From positions 33,134,423 to 33,198,422 of the forward strand of contig NC_079223.1 of NCBI RefSeq assembly GCF_029633865.1: a DNA stretch of 64,000 nucleotides, written 5' to 3'. The stretch comes from Lampris incognitus. Taxonomy: Eukaryota; Chordata; Actinopteri; Lampriformes; Lampridae. Within the stretch, counting starts at the first letter, position 1. The number at the start of each line of letters is the position of its first letter. Below the pieces are notes generated by a model. It made no database searches. It had not been told where the DNA came from and worked only from the letters and a program-made list of their open reading frames with translations. The position numbers and the translations under genes were made by a program. Shown one piece after another: positions 1 to 11,494 of this stretch.

Positions 1-79
1 TCCTAGCTACACAGCTAGGATAGGTTAAATGCAGTGTAATTTCCCTACGGGGATCAGGAAAGTATCTCAAAAAAAAAAA
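1..79 (+). repeat. 3' tail of a tRNA-derived SINE, cut by the window edge
   Basis: These bases match the 3' end of the fuller SINE copy at 660-1028: the TCCTAGCTACACAGCTAGGA motif, then a stretch ending in CTACGGGGATCA, then an A-rich tail. Only the tail is in the window. Confidence 0.75.
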
Positions 80-659
80 AAGCTTTGACTACTCACGCGC
101 CGCCGCGTTGGCTACATCAGAGACAACTGAAAACCACGAAAGCAATTGAAAATTATGCGGCATTTGCTGGTTTTCTCACTCAGAGTAAGTAAAGCAAACA
201 ACATTTAAAAATTCTGTACAAAACAATGGCAGAAGTGGGGCAAACAGCCGATTTGTGCATCAGTTGCAGACTGACTTTTAAAGATCGTTTGAGGAGAAAC
301 ATGTTCTTACCGTTTAAAAAAAGAAGTACTTAAAGGATACCTCCTCTGTCCTGTTGATAATGATGTTGAGTAATTTTTTTCTGTTTGCAAGGGTGTGTTA
401 ACACTGTTTTTAATTAGCTATGGACTTTAGTTGAGTTGGCTTCGCAAAATGAGATTATTGCAGCCGAGCATTTACTGTTTATTTTTTTTCGGTGTTTTTT
501 TTTGTAATGTCAAGAAAAGTGACATGTAGGAGTAGAAATTTCAACTTTGTGTGTTTGGCTTGATAGCATGATAACATGATGTTATGGTGCTGTTTTTGGT
601 CCATGTTTGCATCTTCTCATCTCCAACTCTATAAAGCTTTTTATTGTTGAAGCAGGATT
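80..659. other. Non-coding stretch, nothing recognised
   Basis: AT-rich sequence with no exon-like open frame, RNA gene or repeat that I recognise. It lies upstream of the SGMS1 exons, so it is probably intron of that gene. Confidence 0.5.
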
Positions 660-1028
660 GGCGACATGGTGGCGCAGTGGTTAGCGCTGTCGCCTCACAG
701 CAAAGAAGGTCCTGGTTTCGAGCCCCAGGGTTTTCCAACCTTGGGGGTCATCCCAGGTCGTACTCTGTGTGGAGTTTGCATGTTCTCCCTGTGTCTGTGG
801 TAGGTTTTCTCCGGGTGCTCCAGTTTCCCCCACCATCAAAAAGACATGCATGTTGGGGTTAATACTCCTGGCTGTACCCTTGACAGAGGGATGACAAGAT
901 GAATTGGAGTTGGTCCCCTGGTGCTGTATGGTGGCTGCCCGCTGCTCCTAGCTACACAGCTAGGATGGGTTAAATGCAGTGCATAATTTCGCTACGGGGA
1001 TCAATAGAGTATATCTAAATCAAAAAAT
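660..1028 (+). repeat. tRNA-derived SINE, near full length
   Basis: The 5' end resembles a tRNA with an A-box-like TGGCGCAGTGGTTAGCG and a B-box-like GGTTTCGAGCC, the two internal RNA polymerase III promoter elements. The middle part (GTGTGGAGTTTGCATGTTCT and onward) is typical of a SINE family very common in teleosts. It ends with the TCCTAGCTACACAGCTAGGA tail and an A-rich end. Related copies lie at 1-79 and, reversed, at 52610-52930. Confidence 0.85.
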
Positions 1029-1855
1029 AAAGGGAGGTTATGCAGAGAAGAAGTTGACTTTTTTATGTTATCTTTTAGCCTGACACAAGATGAAAGTGCA
1101 TTTAAAAATCACAATATTTGTCAAATTTTCCGATTTGGGTTTCACCAAGAAATCCCATGAGAAGTGGTGGCAGTTTAATCTCCCTCTAGACAAAACGATG
1201 AATAAAGTGACAAAAAAAGTGCTTTTGCAACATTGTGTATCATACTGATAAGAGTAAATCAACCTGACTTATTTTGCACCACTCGTCTGAACTTTTGATC
1301 CCTTCTTATCAGGAAATATGGAGAAAATGTTGCACCATTTGTTAACACTTATCAATATGCTCTCTTGCCTGCTAAGGCATTATTTACTGTCTTACATAAC
1401 CCCTTTTTCTGCCACACAGGGCATATCTCCCTGTGTTCTATACTTTGAACAATGACCCGACTTACTATTAAGCAAGCAAATTCAAAGGTCTTGATTAGAG
1501 CTTATTGTTCAAGCCGTAATTGAAATGCTCATGTAAACTATGTAAACAATCCTTCCTGCTTCTACATCACATGGTGCAGTTGCTCTCCTGTTTTATTTAT
1601 GTTAGGAACCCAGATTGATATAACAGTGTCACCTAGTGGCCTTTTGCAAACTGGGTTTTACTGGGAACAAAGTAGCTTTATCACAGATTCCGTCTCAACA
1701 TTTGCTCCTTTACTGCTTGTGACTTTATCAGTACCGCATAGTTTACACCAACTCGAAAGACTTCATTCCAGTGAGTTCAAGTTCTATGCTGATCCAGTTG
1801 GGTTTGTGCTTTTTGGGTCATTAATCCTGCAAGTTGTCTTCTGTTCAATTGGCAG
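1029..1855. other. SGMS1 intron sequence
   Basis: Non-coding sequence between the SINE and the exon acceptor at 1854-1855. It ends in a pyrimidine-rich stretch and CAG. No further exon was recognised; earlier SGMS1 exons must lie left of the window. Confidence 0.6.
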
Positions 1856-2022
1856 ATTCCCCTAAACGATTTTGGTGGTACCACTGGTTTTGTTGGACCC
1901 TGAGTGCCGTGGGGATTTTCTGCATCCTGCTGGCCCATGACCACTACACTGTGGATGTGGTGGTGGCATACTTTATTACCACACGCCTCTTCTGGTGGTA
2001 CCACACACTGGCCAATCAGCAG
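1856..2022 (+). CDS. sgms1: Sphingomyelin synthase 1, penultimate coding exon
   Basis: SGMS1 is a Golgi multispanning enzyme that moves phosphocholine from phosphatidylcholine to ceramide, giving sphingomyelin and diacylglycerol. The exon reads SPKRFWWYHW, then a hydrophobic membrane segment, then LLAHDHYTVDVVVAY and TTRLFWWYHTLANQQ. HYTVD holds the His and Asp of the lipid-phosphate-phosphatase-like catalytic triad (His328 and Asp332 of the human enzyme). The acceptor is ...GGCAG at 1855 and the donor is CAG|GTGAGT at 2022/2023. The first codon is split: its G comes from the previous exon. The residues fit SGMS1 better than SGMS2 (LAHDHYTVDVVV rather than the SGMS2-type LAHEHYTID). Whether this is the a or b paralogue of a teleost cannot be decided here. 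Confidence 0.93.
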
Positions 2023-2699
2023 GTGAGTGCAGCACCTTTCACTACTATGGATGTTACTTCGGCTGTAATTTGGCCTAGCGGTGTGCTCTGTTACATTGAT
2101 TCTGGTTCTCTTTGCCTCTAATGTCTAATTAGGTGAAATCAACCAAGTGACTGAAATCCTAACTCAGCGAGACACAGTGATGGCTACACAGGGCTGAAGC
2201 TCAGTGGCGAAAAAACATGCCACAAGGGTTCAGTCTCCTTTTGCTGCTTGTGGATGCATCATTTTTTCCCCCCTACTAAATTCTGAAATTATCAAGCCCT
2301 ACTGTTGCCACCCATGTTTTACATGCATTGTCCACTAATGTCAGTGGATGATCGCTTTATGAAAGCGATTACAGTGATTGGGTGGGTGAAAGATTAGTTG
2401 TGCGCGGTTTCTCTTTACTTTCATCAAATGTTAAAGTAGGATTTTACTTTGCTGATAACATCTTAACATTGTTTTTCTTTTAAATCTGTGACAACTATTA
2501 GGTAGCTAGTTTGCCGAAAAATAAGTCTTTCATTGCCATTCAAATAATTTAATTTTTACTGCTAGTGCTGATCCCCGACATTAACCTCCCATATCAAAAG
2601 CGTTGAGATGATTCCATGTGTGCTCCTCAATACTGATAGCACAAAATTCTTCGCTACTCAAAAGCTCATAACATTTTATTTTTTTGTCTTTTATTTCAG
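2023..2699 (+). other. sgms1: SGMS1 last intron
   Basis: A 677-bp intron with GTGAGT donor and TTTTATTTCAG acceptor. It is AT-rich, with no repeat or embedded gene recognised. Confidence 0.85.
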
Positions 2700-2876
2700 T
2701 CACTGAAAGAGGCATCGCAGAGCAATCCTTTCTCACGGGTCTGGTGGTACCGACTGTTCCAGTACTTTGAGGAAAATGTCAACGGCATCGTCCCTAGAAA
2801 CTATCAGCTTCCATTGTCATGGAGAGTGTTGCCATGGAACCGTGGCGTGCGGTATAGCCGACTGGACACTCCATGA
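2700..2876 (+). CDS. sgms1: Sphingomyelin synthase 1, last coding exon with stop
   Basis: Fifty-eight codons and a TGA continue in frame from the exon ending at 2022. The translation starts SLKEASQSNPFSRVWWYRLF and goes on through QYFEENVNGIVPRNYQ to a short tail ending YSRLDTP. This is the cytosolic C-terminus of SGMS1, in which WWYR, FQYFE, NV.GIVPR and KYSRL-like residues are conserved. The C-terminal tail diverges from the mammalian one, which is usual for this segment. The 3' UTR follows without an obvious boundary; candidate AATAAA signals occur further on (near 4544, 5404 and 5790) but none can be assigned. Confidence 0.92.
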   Translation, partial: SLKEASQSNPFSRVWWYRLFQYFEENVNGIVPRNYQLPLSWRVLPWNRGVRYSRLDTP

Positions 2877-5866
2877 CCCGGGTTGTGTAAAAGGAGGCAA
2901 GGGCTCTGTGGCAAAAGACTTCCCAAAGTGCTGTTTTCACCCATTAAAGACAGCATTTTTTTTTAACCTTGCGCTGTCCATTCACTTCTATTACTCATAG
3001 CAGACACATCCTTGTCCAAATGGCTAGCACTGTGACTCACTTATTAATTTGTTTATAGATCATTTCTTTTCCCTATCCCCCTCTATTTTACTCCTGACAG
3101 ATTTTTTTTTATGAGAATGAAGCACTCATCATTTTATTTTTATTTACCTTCCCCTCCTTGGACTACATTACTATTTGTAGTAGCGTCAGGAAGCGTTTCA
3201 GCAGACCTCTTATGTTATTTAACAGCCATGGTGACTTTAGATTACCTTCTTGTTGATGCAAAATATATTATTTTCCAATTTCCTGTCCAATCTTATCTAA
3301 TAAGATTTATTCAGTGCAAATAGTGTCAGTCTAATGTTTATTTGATAACCAAAATGCCATAATCAGTTTTTTTCCTTTTTATAGCAAATTCCCTTTTGTA
3401 ATTTATCCTTGCTAAAATCCGTCAAAGGTGCAAAAAAGAGTTTTCTAAGTATTTCAACATTATTTTTCAAAAATGATGTCGAATAGAGGATTTTTAGATT
3501 TTTACCTTTTTCAAGATGGAGAACTGAGAGCAAAAGAATCTAATGTGGTATGTAGCATTATTCCAGTGCCTTCCTTAGCTTGATTGTACAACAGTTCAAG
3601 TATGTGTCTTGTGTCTAGCTGCCTTGGTTGTTGGTCAATCAACACCATGGCGTGATGTGATACCTATTTAATGGTCTTGTTCGCATGAATGTAAGAATAA
3701 TTATGCCAGCCTTACCTGAAGATTGGTCTTCCCAAAATTAAGCGCAGTTATTCAAATGTCCCATCTTATTTATTAACCCTTTATGATATCAGTTTGTGTT
3801 CAGCTGGTCAGTGTTGTTCTAATAGGAGCAAAATGACTGTTAATTTTGTTTCTTTTTATTTATGTCCGTCATCATTTCCTGTTCACCAACTGGTCTTGAC
3901 CTCGTCTTTGCTGCTCAGTGATTCTCAATCACTCAGACACTAACTATCACATCTGCTGATTTTCGTTATCCCTTTGAATATTCCTAACAGAAACCATTCT
4001 CTGGCCCTGGACTTAACTTGTGCATCAGCACTGTAATGCTTGCACAAGAGATATTGTAAAGAGCCCCTCTCTTGCAACCAATATCGAGTCTCACCTCATA
4101 ACTACTGGCCGGATGGCTAATAGAGGAGAGTGGTGATGAATTCAGTGTCATGGAACATTTTCAGCATTGTCCTCTTGTGAAAGTATATCATATTTGTAGT
4201 GTCTTGATGACTAGGGCAGCGAGGGAAATGTCCAGTGATGGTGCATTATGTGTGCAATTTCTCTAGTGTGGCAACTGTGTTGAACTCGAGAATGTTGGAG
4301 CTGAGAAAACAGAAGCTTTAGGCAAAGTTTCTGAGCATGCTTGCTATTGGTATGTGCGTGATAGTTACAGTTATATTTGTTCTGCTGAATTACCCTATTA
4401 GCTGATGGCCTATATGTTCTACATTGCCTCATAAAAGCAATGCCAAAAATATTGCAAACTACCTGCTATTGTAGTTGGCCAAATATCCTAGAGAGAGCCA
4501 GTGTGGGGAGAATAAGTGTGGTGCACAGGCATGGTGCACAAGGCTAATAAAATACTTGGCCAAATGTATGCATATGGAGGAAAACAAATGAACTTTCCAC
4601 GAATGTGAAAATTTGTCTTTGTTTATAGTCTTAAGCACACTTGCATGTTGACATTTTGTTTATTCTTTCTTTTACTGTGACTCAGTTCTTCAGAAGAAGA
4701 AAACTGAATCCAATTTGTTTCTTTTTTAAGACTGAAATCATGGTTACATGACATTTTCTATAAAAGGATATTTTTTAGATGGCAAGCTGAACTAGTAAAG
4801 ATAATGTCTGTAAGCCTATACAACTAAGCTCTGGTCAAACTTGGGGACCTGCTAATGGTTAACACTAAAATAACTACATTAAGTTTATCAGAACATTGAT
4901 TGTCTGAATGGGGTAAAGTGGTGTGAAAATTTCTGTCTCTCAATGTTAGGTGATGACACTAATATCTTTTGTTGATGACATTGACAGTCAGATATGTAAG
5001 CCCCCCCCCCTTCTCATGTCAGAACATTTCTCAGCTGTAGGTAGCAGTAGACTCTGGAATCTCTCAATTCTTCTGATGTCTTATAAGCACAGAGCGTTCT
5101 ACACAGAGAACCATATTTTGTTTTAAGATGGGTCAAACCTTTCGTTCATACCAGGACACTGTACGTGCGTCTGAATGACCGCCCTCGGTGTGAATGGCAA
5201 TTAGTGTTAAGAGTCAAGTTGATGTGTTTGCCACCTAGTTTGCCTGTAGTTGCCAATCAAGCTGGATTTTTGTTTTTCTTTCAAGTAATCAGTTTGTCTG
5301 TTTCTCTGTGAAACCAGTGAATCAATATGTCCTTGTTTTGTCCGTACATCAGATGTTTGTAAACTATGATAGATAATACAGAGAATTCTACTCGGAAGGC
5401 TTTTGAATAAAAGATTTTACTATTAAGTATTTTATTTGACCGTTTCCGTTGTTCCATCAATTTATCAAAAAATACCTTCTTGTCCTGATCATTTTTATTG
5501 TGCCCAATGCCAAAGGTGACATCATGGCAGACTCCCTAACAGCCAGCAGATGGACACCTTGAGTTGCATTGAGAGCCAGATATGGCCTACCCTACAGTGA
5601 GGAGCAGTCTTTTGAAATATGCAACTTTAAAGATGCATCTTGTGCCCTCCACATTGTTAACACGACGAGTTTAACATTGAACATCGTTAAAACATGGCCA
5701 TGGCCGTTGCTGTCTTCGCCACCTGTAATTGTTCGGCTACATCCGAACACTTCTGTCAGACCTCAGAAGCATATGTGAGCATAGCTTCTTGGAATAAACA
5801 CAATCCCAAATTTGAATACAACACCTGACACTAAATTGCACACCTACAATACAGCACTGTACAATC
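2877..5866 (+). other. SGMS1 3' UTR and downstream intergenic sequence
   Basis: About 3 kb without a credible coding frame. The first part must include the SGMS1 3' UTR; where it ends is not visible. A C-run lies at 4999-5010. No RNA gene or mobile element was recognised. Confidence 0.5.
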
Positions 5867-5878
5867 ATATCGCATATG

Positions 5879-6326
5879 GGGGCGTCCGGGTAGCGTAGCG
5901 GTCTGTTCCGTTGCCTACCAACATGGGGATCAGCGGTTTGAATCCCCGTGTTATCTCTGGCTTGGTCGGGTGTCCTACAGACACAATTGGCTGTGTCTGC
6001 GGGTGGGAAGCCGGATGTGGATATGTGTCCTGGTCACTGCACTAGCACCTCCTCTGGTCAGTCGGGGCGCCTGTTCGGGAGGGAGGGGGAACTGGGGGGA
6101 ATAGTGTGATCGTCCCACGCACTACTTCCCCCTGGCGAAACTCCTCACTGTCAGGTGAAAAGAAGCGGCTGGAGACTCCACAAGTATCGGAGATGTGTGG
6201 TAGTCTGCAGCCCTCCCCGGATCAGCAGAGTGGGTGGAGCAGCGACCGGCACAGCTCAGAGAGCAGGGTGATTGGCCAAGTACAATTGGGGAGAAAAAGA
6301 GGGGAAAGAAGGGGAAAAAAAAAACA
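5879..6326 (+). repeat. Full-length tRNA-derived SINE (second family) with target-site duplication
   Basis: A tRNA-like head (A-box region TAGCGTAGCGGTCTG; B-box GGTTTGAATCC) is followed by a body with CAGACACAATTGGC, GGGGGAACTGGGGGGAATAG and GATCAGCAGAGTGGGTGGAG, and an A-rich tail. The copy is flanked by ATATCGCATATG (5867-5878) and ATATCACATATG (6327-6338), a 12-bp target-site duplication with one change. Other copies: 6674-7051 (5'-truncated), 35069-35513 and 51713-52146 (both reversed). Open frames inside are spurious. Confidence 0.85.
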
Positions 6327-6635
6327 ATATCACATATGCCTGTTCGGGACAAGGACCATTGGCATAGATGTCCATGTGTATCTTAAGTAATATTGTACAC
6401 ATTTACATGAATGACCTCTGATAGAATAGGACTTACAGAATATTTTCTGATGAAGAAAAGCTGCTGATTTTCAATAGCTCTACCTATACACCAATTAGCC
6501 AAAACATTAAAACCACTAACAGGTAAATTAATAACATTGATTATCTCGTTACAATGGCACCTGTCAAGGGGTGGGATATATTAGACAGCAAGTGAACAGT
6601 CAATTCTTGAAGTTAAGGTGTTGGAAACAGGAAAA

Positions 6636-7999
6636 ATGGGCAAGCATAAGGATCTGAGCAACTTTGACAAGGACTCGCCAGATCGAATCCCCATGTTACC
6701 TCCGGCTTGGTCAGGCGTCCCTACAGACACAATTGGCCGTGTCTGCGGGTGGGAAGCCGGATATGGGTATGTGTCCTGGTCGCTGCACTGGCGCCTCCTC
6801 TGGTCAGTGGGGGCGCCTGTTCAGGGGGGAGGGGGAACTGGGGGGAATAGCGTGATCCTCCCATGCATTACGTCCCCCTGGCAAAATTCCGCACCTTCAG
6901 GTGAAAAAGAAGAGGCTGGCGTCTCCACATGTATCAGAGGAGGCATGTGGTAGTCTGCAGCCCTCCCCGGATCAGCAGAGTGGGTGGAGCAGCGACCGGC
7001 ATGGCTCAGAGAGCAGGGTGATTGGCCAGGTACAATTGGGAGAAAAAAAAAACTTTGAAAAGGACCAAATTGTGATTGCTAGATCAGAGCATCTCCAAAA
7101 CGGCAGGTCTTGTGGGGTGTTCCTGATATGAAGTGGTTAGTACCTACCAAAAGTGGTCCAAGGAAGGACAACTGGTGAACTAGCGACAGGGTCAAGGGTT
7201 CCCAAGGTTCATTGGGGAGCAAAGGCTATCCCATCTGGTCCGATCTCACAGAAAAGCTAATGTAGCTCAAATTGCTGAAAAAGTTGATGCTGGCTATGAC
7301 AAACAGGTGTCAGAACACACAGTGCATCACATCTTGTTGTGTATGGGGCTTTGTAGCTGCAGACCGGTCAGATTGCCCATGATGACCCCTGTCCACTGCC
7401 GAAAGCTCCTACAATGGGCACGTGAGAGTCAGAATTGGATCATGGAGCAATGGAAGACGGTGGCCTGGTCTGATGAATCACGTTTTCTTTTACAACATGT
7501 GAACGATTGGGTGTGTGTCTCACGCTTACCTTGGGAAGAGATGGCACCAGGATGCACTATGGGAAGAAGGCAAGCTGGCGGAGGCAGTGTGATGCTCTGG
7601 GCAATGTTCTGCTGGGAAAACTTGTGTCCTGGCATTCATGTGGATGCTACTTTGACACGTACCACCTACCTAAACATTGTTGCAGACCAGGTACACCCCT
7701 TTATGGCAATGTTATTCCCTGATGGCAGTGGCCACTTTCAGCAGGATAATGCTCCCTGCCACACTGCAAAAATTGTTCAGGAATGGTTTGAGGAACAGGA
7801 TGAAGTGTTCAAGGTGTTTCTCTGGCCTCCAAATTCCCCAGATCTCAATCTGATTGAGTATCTGTGGGATGTGCTAGAAAAACAAGTCCAATCCATGGAG
7901 GCCCCACCTCGCAACGTACTGGACTTAAAGGTTCTGCTGCTAATGTCTTGGTGCCAGATACCAGAGGACACCTTCAGAGGTCTTGTGTCCATGCCTTAA
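6636..7999 (+). pseudogene. Tc1-like transposase pseudogene, DD36E spacing
   Basis: The frame starts with MGKHKDLSNFDKD, the N-terminus of the Tc1-like DNA-binding domain, and is then cut by a SINE. After the SINE the reading continues with a stop and frameshifts until 7307. From there a 230-codon frame keeps the catalytic domain: WSDESRF (first Asp), QQDNAPCH (second Asp) and SPDLNLIEYLWD (Glu). I count 36 residues between the second Asp and the Glu, the DD36E (Incomer) spacing. The related intact transposase at 20619-21653 ends further on, so the stop at 7997-7999 is probably premature. The element cannot be autonomous. Confidence 0.85.
6674..7051 (+). repeat. 5'-truncated SINE inserted in the Tc1 relic
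   Basis: This copy lacks the A-box part and begins near the B-box. It is flanked by ACTTTGACAAGGA (6661-6673) and ACTTTGAAAAGGA (7052-7064), a 13-bp duplication of transposase sequence with one change. The SINE therefore landed after the Tc1 element. Confidence 0.85.
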
Positions 8000-8081
8000 C
8001 AGGTCAGAGCTGTTTCGGCGGCGGCATGAGGAGGACCTGCACAATATTAGGCAGGTGGTTTTAATGTTTGGCTGATAGGTG

Positions 8082-8196
8082 TATACATACAACATGACGG
8101 TGTACCATTCATTCGATTCTCAAAGTGGTCTTATTAATCTTCAGCAAACGGGTGCATGGTTAACAAGACATTGCAAATTATGTAAATATTTTGTTG
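8082..8196. other. Short unassigned spacer
   Basis: Sequence between the Tc1 relic and the next SINE-like element. Nothing is recognised. Confidence 0.4.
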
Positions 8197-8610
8197 GGCG
8201 GTGCAGCAGACTAATCGCGTCCCACTGCTGAGGTTCATGGTCCGAGACTTAGGTGTTGTCTCCAGCCTTGTCGGATGTCACAGTGAGCACATTTGCTCCT
8301 GTGTTGGGAATCAGGGGGGGTAATGTGTCCTGCTATTGGAATTGGCGTCCCCTACAGGTTGATGGGACACCTGTATTACAGGGAAAGATGTGAGCCTCTG
8401 CATGCATTATGCCCCCCCCCCCCCCAAGAAACCTGCCACTGGCAGGTGAGAAGAAGCAGATTGCTGATACTGCATGTAATTGAGGATGCACGTCGTAGTT
8501 GACACCTTTCCCAACCACCAAAAGGGGTGTGCAACGGTGGGGCTTGAGGGGAAAAAAGTAGTGGACATGAAAAACTGGGATGAAAATGGGAGAAAATGAA
8601 CAAATAGTGT
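8197..8610 (+). repeat. Divergent SINE-like element
   Basis: It begins GGGCGGTGCAGCAGACTAATC with a B-box-like GGTTCATGGTCCGAG, followed by a body with CTGGCAGGTGAGAAGAAGCAG. The latter resembles the CTGTCAGGTGAAAAGAAGCGG segment of the SINE at 5879. It ends in an A- and G-rich tail. It may be an old relative of that family. Confidence 0.5.
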
Positions 8611-9138
8611 ATCATGACTATTTATTTATGCAAAGGGGGTTTGAGTGATATTGGGTATACCTTAAACAGCCTTCTAAAAGAGCAGGAGGGCCACGTGATT
8701 CTTTTGATTTAATGAAGCATAATATGAATTTATCTCAAGTGCCGGCTTCTCGGCTCACTCAAGTATTTGCTGGCACCCTGAAGAGCTTGTGCTTTGTGCT
8801 GGCAAGCCCAGCCCGGCTCCCACGCACTACTACTGCACGTAGTCGAACGAGAGCCAGGCAGGAGGGAGGCTGTGCTCCAGGAACCTCCACAGTTTCCCAT
8901 GTTCAGTTGACTTCATTACAAAGGCCAGATCACTCTCCCTAGGAGCCTCTCCCACTACGTAGTCTCCGTCCTCTGCACACATTTGTGCGTGTGTGCGCTG
9001 TCTGTTCTACGGACAGAAAACTTAAGGGCGCATTTACATTTTCAAGCCCTAAATTTGATATCGGGGTTTCGGCATGCGGAAGAATCTTCCTATATTGGAT
9101 TCAATGCAGTAAGTGTTAAGATATATATACATATAGTG
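8611..9138. other. Intergenic, nothing recognised
   Basis: No coding frame, RNA or repeat could be supported here. Confidence 0.4.
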
Positions 9139-9201
9139 TTAAGCTATATAAAGCGACTTTGAGTATTAGAAAAGCGCTATATAAGTTTAATTTATTTATT
9201 A
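9139..9201 (+). repeat. Fragment of a dispersed teleost repeat tail
   Basis: AAAGCGACTTTGAGTATTAG followed by AAAAGCGCTATATAAGTTTA is a 3' tail shared by many fish SINE/LINE copies. The rest of the element is missing. Confidence 0.5.
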
Positions 9202-10203
9202 AGATGGCCATGTTTGTTGCCCCTCTCTCTCGACTAAGTTAATAATATAATTTATTGCAGCATGAAGTCTGGTGAGAATGAAAAGGTAGCCCCATTATTC
9301 TAAATGGTGAATACTCAAAGCAACAACATGCACACGCATATTGTTAATTATCATTCTTTCTCACAGTTACATAATCATACCATAACCTGCTTTTATCCTG
9401 AACAAAGTAGTCCAAAAACAACATCATGGCTAAATAAAGACATTTTACCCTACTGTTATGTAAATCGTCATAATGCCAAACTTAGTCTGTGAAAGTTCTT
9501 GGAGCACAGATGTCGCTTTTATCTAATAATGGATGGCTTGTAAAAGTGGGTAGTATGGGAAAGAAGGAGTTGAGCATTGAAATAGCCATATGGGTTATAT
9601 CGGCGCTGATGTTTTTATTCCTCTATTTGCGTGCACGTTGTGTTCTGAAAGCTTGACACGTGTCCTCCCCAGCAATCCTTTCATTTCTTTAGCAGCAAAC
9701 CAATCAAACAATGGCAGGAAGATGATCAAAGAAGAGAAGTTGCTTGGACTTTAAAGACGGAGAGATAGGTCTCGTCCCGCTAAGATAAAAAATAACACGG
9801 ATTGAACCAGAATGCCTCCGTCATAACATGTCTCTTGGACCGCCTCAACTGATCAATATCTATTTTTGATAGCTGTTATAGCTCACATGTTGGAAAATGT
9901 GCTTTCTGCTTAGGATACCTTGTGATGTTTTGATCTAATTCGTGGCGAAGGGAATTGCAAGTGGGCCCGCCTTCCAATTTAAAATATGTCAAGACCCATA
10001 CAAACTTTCATCCTTTATAACTTTCACAGGTTTAGAGACGCTCTGGAGTCAGACGAGATGAAAACAAAGCTCTGCCATTTCAAGGCATCTTATAGGGGGC
10101 ATTTTTCATTTTGACTCCCCTCTCGCTTCTCTGTGCCTGCGTGCTCTGGGCTCAGCAGGAAGTTGGATGATGCTGATGATGCTGATGTTGACACCATTAT
10201 TTT

Positions 10204-10205
<2 letters not shown>
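9202..10205. other. Intergenic, nothing recognised
   Basis: About 1 kb without supported gene or repeat. Confidence 0.4.

Positions 10206-10243
<38 letters not shown>
10206..10243. repeat. (AC)n microsatellite
   Basis: About 19 uninterrupted AC units. Confidence 0.95.
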
Positions 10244-10244
<1 letters not shown>

Positions 10245-11421
10245 AGCATCAGTGTTTTTTGGCACGGGATCCTCCCCCCTCGGGGATCAACATCCCGTGA
10301 GGCGACGGAAATGACCTGAAGAGCTGAACGTGACAGTCCCCAATTAGACACGATAGTTTATCATCGCCTCAAAGGTCACTCATCTTGCCTGCCATGCTCT
10401 GTCAGCCGGACCAGTGCTCCCTTGCTTAATGTACAGTAATCGCTTGTGACTGCGTTTGAAGTTGCACTGCAGTTCCAGTTGTCATAACAGCCAGTGCGGT
10501 GCAGTGGTGAATCTCGGTAAGAGCAGTCACCTCTGGCACACAGCGGCGTCTGTCTGTGTCACAGGTCCAAGAAGATCTGAGTATGGAGACGATGTCTGAC
10601 TCGGTAAATCCCATTTGTAAGGTTACATCTTACACAAGGCTGGACTGTTGTGTTGTGTGGCCTTACTGGAAGTCGTAGACTGGACTTGGAAGACACTTGC
10701 TTCTGCAAATAATGTGTGATTATAACAAGTCAAGAAGTCAAATCACGCCCACTAATGCCTGGAACCGGTCTCCGAGCCATCTGTCCAAAGTTCTCACTGC
10801 TGGCACTGGCACAGCAATAGACAGAAAACTGTCTGCCTCCGTAATCTCGCTACCGTACCTGAGGGGTTAACTCCGAGGCATCGCCATGCATCCATCAACG
10901 TTGAAACAACACTTTTATCTCGGGCTGGAGCGTTTATTTTTGGTTTAGGGGTGTTGGAAATAGGGCATATTAGTGACACTTGAGGATAAGCAGATGACAG
11001 CCCCGACGCCTGTCACAGATAACGACTGTGCTACTGTTCAGCTCGCACCGTATACAGTTGTACCTCCTTGTATTTATATACTCTTACCCTGGCGGTATGG
11101 ATTTTGTGACCTCTTCTGTTTCACCGGATGGGCTAAAAAATGTTGTGCCTCGCCTTCATTAATCAGAATTCTGCATCTGAATAAGTTTTATTAGTAAGTT
11201 TGTACGCACAAAAACAAATGTCGTCTTGGTCGGGTGCTCTCGTAGGTCACCCAAAATCTAACACAAAATGATGAATTGGTACTTCTGCGCTATAGATAGT
11301 AGAAAAGTAACATAAAGGAAAACAAGATGTTTTCTTCTCTACAAATGCACACAGCACACGTCTCCTAATAGGACGCTATGTATATAAAATGTAAGTTTTA
11401 TAGATTCTAATCATGGAAATA

Positions 11422-11428
<7 letters not shown>
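10244..11428. other. Intergenic, nothing recognised
   Basis: No supported gene, RNA or repeat in this stretch. Confidence 0.4.

Positions 11429-11491
<63 letters not shown>
11429..11491. repeat. (TA)n microsatellite, left of a Tc1 insertion
   Basis: The TA run continues at 13077-13136 on the other side of the transposon, so the element inserted into a longer (TA)n array. Confidence 0.9.

Positions 11492-11494
<3 letters not shown>

Larger units (their letters stand above)
6489..8081 (+). mobile_element. Decayed Tc1-like transposon (DD36E type) carrying a SINE
   Basis: Imperfect terminal inverted repeats start at 6489 (CACCAATTAGCCAAAACATT) and end at 8081 (complement of CACCTATCAGCCAAACATTA). 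Both are next to TA, the usual target of the family. Inside lies a broken transposase gene interrupted by the SINE at 6674-7051. Confidence 0.88.

Noticed and set aside
660..740. Functional tRNA gene
   Set aside because: The A- and B-box-like motifs belong to a SINE head; the cloverleaf is degenerate and the SINE body follows directly.
6106..6953. Short proteins within the SINE copies
   Set aside because: SINEs are non-coding; the frames are not shared intact between copies.
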